Positions 5,322 to 6,220 of a stretch of DNA of 6,220 nucleotides are shown one piece after another. This stretch comes from Thermoflexus hugenholtzii JAD2 (lineage in GTDB: Bacteria; Chloroflexota; Dehalococcoidia; UBA2979). The notes beneath the pieces were generated by a model, which had not been told where the DNA came from, ran no database searches, and was given only the letters and a program-made list of their open reading frames with translations. The position numbers and the translations under genes are program-made. The DNA is taken from the NCBI GenBank assembly GCA_945889565.1, contig CAMDBZ010000106.1, positions 1 through 6,220 of the forward strand, written 5' to 3'. Each line of letters opens with the position of its first letter. The first letter of the stretch is position 1.

Positions 5322-6220
5322 TCGGCCCGGCAACCACGTGGTGGCTCTGGCGCACTGCCTGGCGCGGCGAGCGCGGCGTGCGCGCCGCCACCCCGCTCGC
5401 CGCGCTCGTGCTGGCCGCCGCGCTCGCCGCCGCCCCGCAGTTCGCCGAGGCAATGCGCGAGCTCGCGCTCTCGACGGCGCTCGCCACGCGCCCGCCCGCG
5501 CAGCCGGACTTGCGCCTCACCCTGGCGGGCGTCCCGCTCGACGGGCTGCCCTACCAGTCCGCCGCCGCGGACCTCGACCAAGCCGCGCGCGACGTGCTCG
5601 GCGAGTCGCCCGTCGACCAGCTACGCACGATCACCACCGACCCGCTGCTGATCGCGGCGCCCTCCGGCGCGCGCCCAGACGAGCAGGTCGCGCCAGCACC
5701 GCGCGCCGTGCTGCGCGCGCGCGCCGGGCTGGAGACACGCGTCAGTTACCGCGCCGGGCAGCGCGTGCCGGGCATCACCGGCCTGCCTGAGCTGGTGCAG
5801 GTCGCCGTCGCGAGCGAGACGGCGGCGCGCCGCGGTCTCACCGTCGGGCGACGGCTCGTGCTACACCCGAGCTGGAACGTCGACGCCGCTCCGGTCACCG
5901 TCGAGATCGCGGCGATCATCGAGCCGGCCGACCCGGGCGACGCGTACTGGCAGGGCGACGCCGCGCTCGCGCTCGACGGACCCGAGGCCGCCGAGGCGCC
6001 GCTCGTGCTGCACGTGCCGGAAGCCACGCTGTTCGGCGCGCTCGCCGCGCTGCTGCCGGACGCCGCCGCCACGCTCGAGTCGACCTACCGGCTCGGCACC
6101 GCGCCCACGCCCGCCACCGCCGAGCCGATGCGCGCGCAGCTCGGCTCGCTCGCCGCGCGGCTCGCGGCGGCGGACCGCCCGGCCACCGTCGACGCGCCGC
6201 TCGCGCACGTGCTCGCGCAG
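5318..6220 (+). CDS. FtsX/MacB-type ABC transporter permease, N-terminal part (cut off by window edge)
   Basis: The first 301 residues of a permease that would work with a separate ATPase at the cytoplasmic membrane; the membrane helices of the C-terminal core lie beyond the window. A short cytoplasmic head rich in Trp/Arg (WWLWRTAWRGERG, 8-20) precedes one transmembrane helix (about 22-42). A large extracytoplasmic domain of MacB_PCD-like character then begins, with recognisable pieces such as GLTVGRRLVLHP (173-184) and VEIAAIIEPADPGDAYW (195-211), the latter typical of FtsX-like permeases of Chloroflexota and Actinobacteria. The GTG at 5318 is the first in-frame start after a TGA at 5267; AAGG (5307-5310) lies seven bases upstream as a weak ribosome binding site. 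It is divergent from polA across 76 bases, and no ATPase or substrate is visible. The substrate could be a lipid, lipoprotein, peptide or drug, and the sequence does not decide this. FtsX proper (cell division) is unlikely because the periplasmic domain is much larger. Confidence 0.8.
   Translation, partial: MIGPATTWWLWRTAWRGERGVRAATPLAALVLAAALAAAPQFAEAMRELALSTALATRPPAQPDLRLTLAGVPLDGLPYQSAAADLDQAARDVLGESPVDQLRTITTDPLLIAAPSGARPDEQVAPAPRAVLRARAGLETRVSYRAGQRVPGITGLPELVQVAVASETAARRGLTVGRRLVLHPSWNVDAAPVTVEIAAIIEPADPGDAYWQGDAALALDGPEAAEAPLVLHVPEATLFGALAALLPDAAATLESTYRLGTAPTPATAEPMRAQLGSLAARLAAADRPATVDAPLAHVLAQ

Noticed and set aside
4495..5790. Plus-strand frame of 431 codons spanning the polA start, the divergent spacer and the permease
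   Set aside because: It crosses the antisense of polA and then an out-of-frame reading of the permease; the composition is Arg/Ala-rich and there is no domain. The permease frame starting at 5318 has the coherent protein.

Overview
The window is a stretch of high-GC bacterial chromosome (roughly 70% G+C by eye). It contains four genes on the minus strand and the start of one gene on the plus strand, packed tightly, with no RNA gene, CRISPR array, insertion sequence or phage gene that I can see. The DNA polymerase I, the Fpg protein and the FtsX-type permease look most like those of Chloroflexota, possibly a Dehalococcoidia-like lineage. That placement comes from pattern recognition only and is tentative; a deep-branching actinobacterium is a possible alternative.

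Reading the minus strand from right to left: polA (5241-2440, GTG start) encodes a full-length 933-residue DNA polymerase I with intact 5'-nuclease and polymerase motifs and a degenerate 3'-5' exonuclease domain. After 33 bases comes mutM/fpg (2406-1585), the 8-oxoguanine/formamidopyrimidine DNA glycosylase with all its catalytic and zinc residues. Its stop codon overlaps, by ATGA, the start of a six-helix UPF0016/GDT1-family divalent cation transporter (1588-995). These three genes look like one operon that pairs a repair polymerase, a base-excision glycosylase and a probable Mn2+/Ca2+ exporter. A short GC hairpin sits over the stop codon of the transporter.

After a 124-base gap with a plausible promoter and a 12-base perfect palindrome comes a membrane-anchored alpha/beta-hydrolase-fold protein (870 to the left edge, C-terminal end cut off). 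Its nucleophile-elbow serine is replaced by glycine, while the aspartate and histidine positions of the triad remain.

On the right, a 76-base divergent spacer separates polA from a plus-strand gene (5318 to the right edge), the N-terminal part of an FtsX/MacB-type ABC transporter permease. The only AT-rich patch of this spacer, AGTATAGT at 5248-5255, can be read as a -10 box on both strands. It lies so close to the polA GTG that polA is probably transcribed without a leader.

I found no undescribed multi-gene system. The observations most worth following up are the catalytically altered hydrolase, the shared divergent -10 element with a probable leaderless polA, and the coupling of a cation exporter to a polymerase/glycosylase operon.
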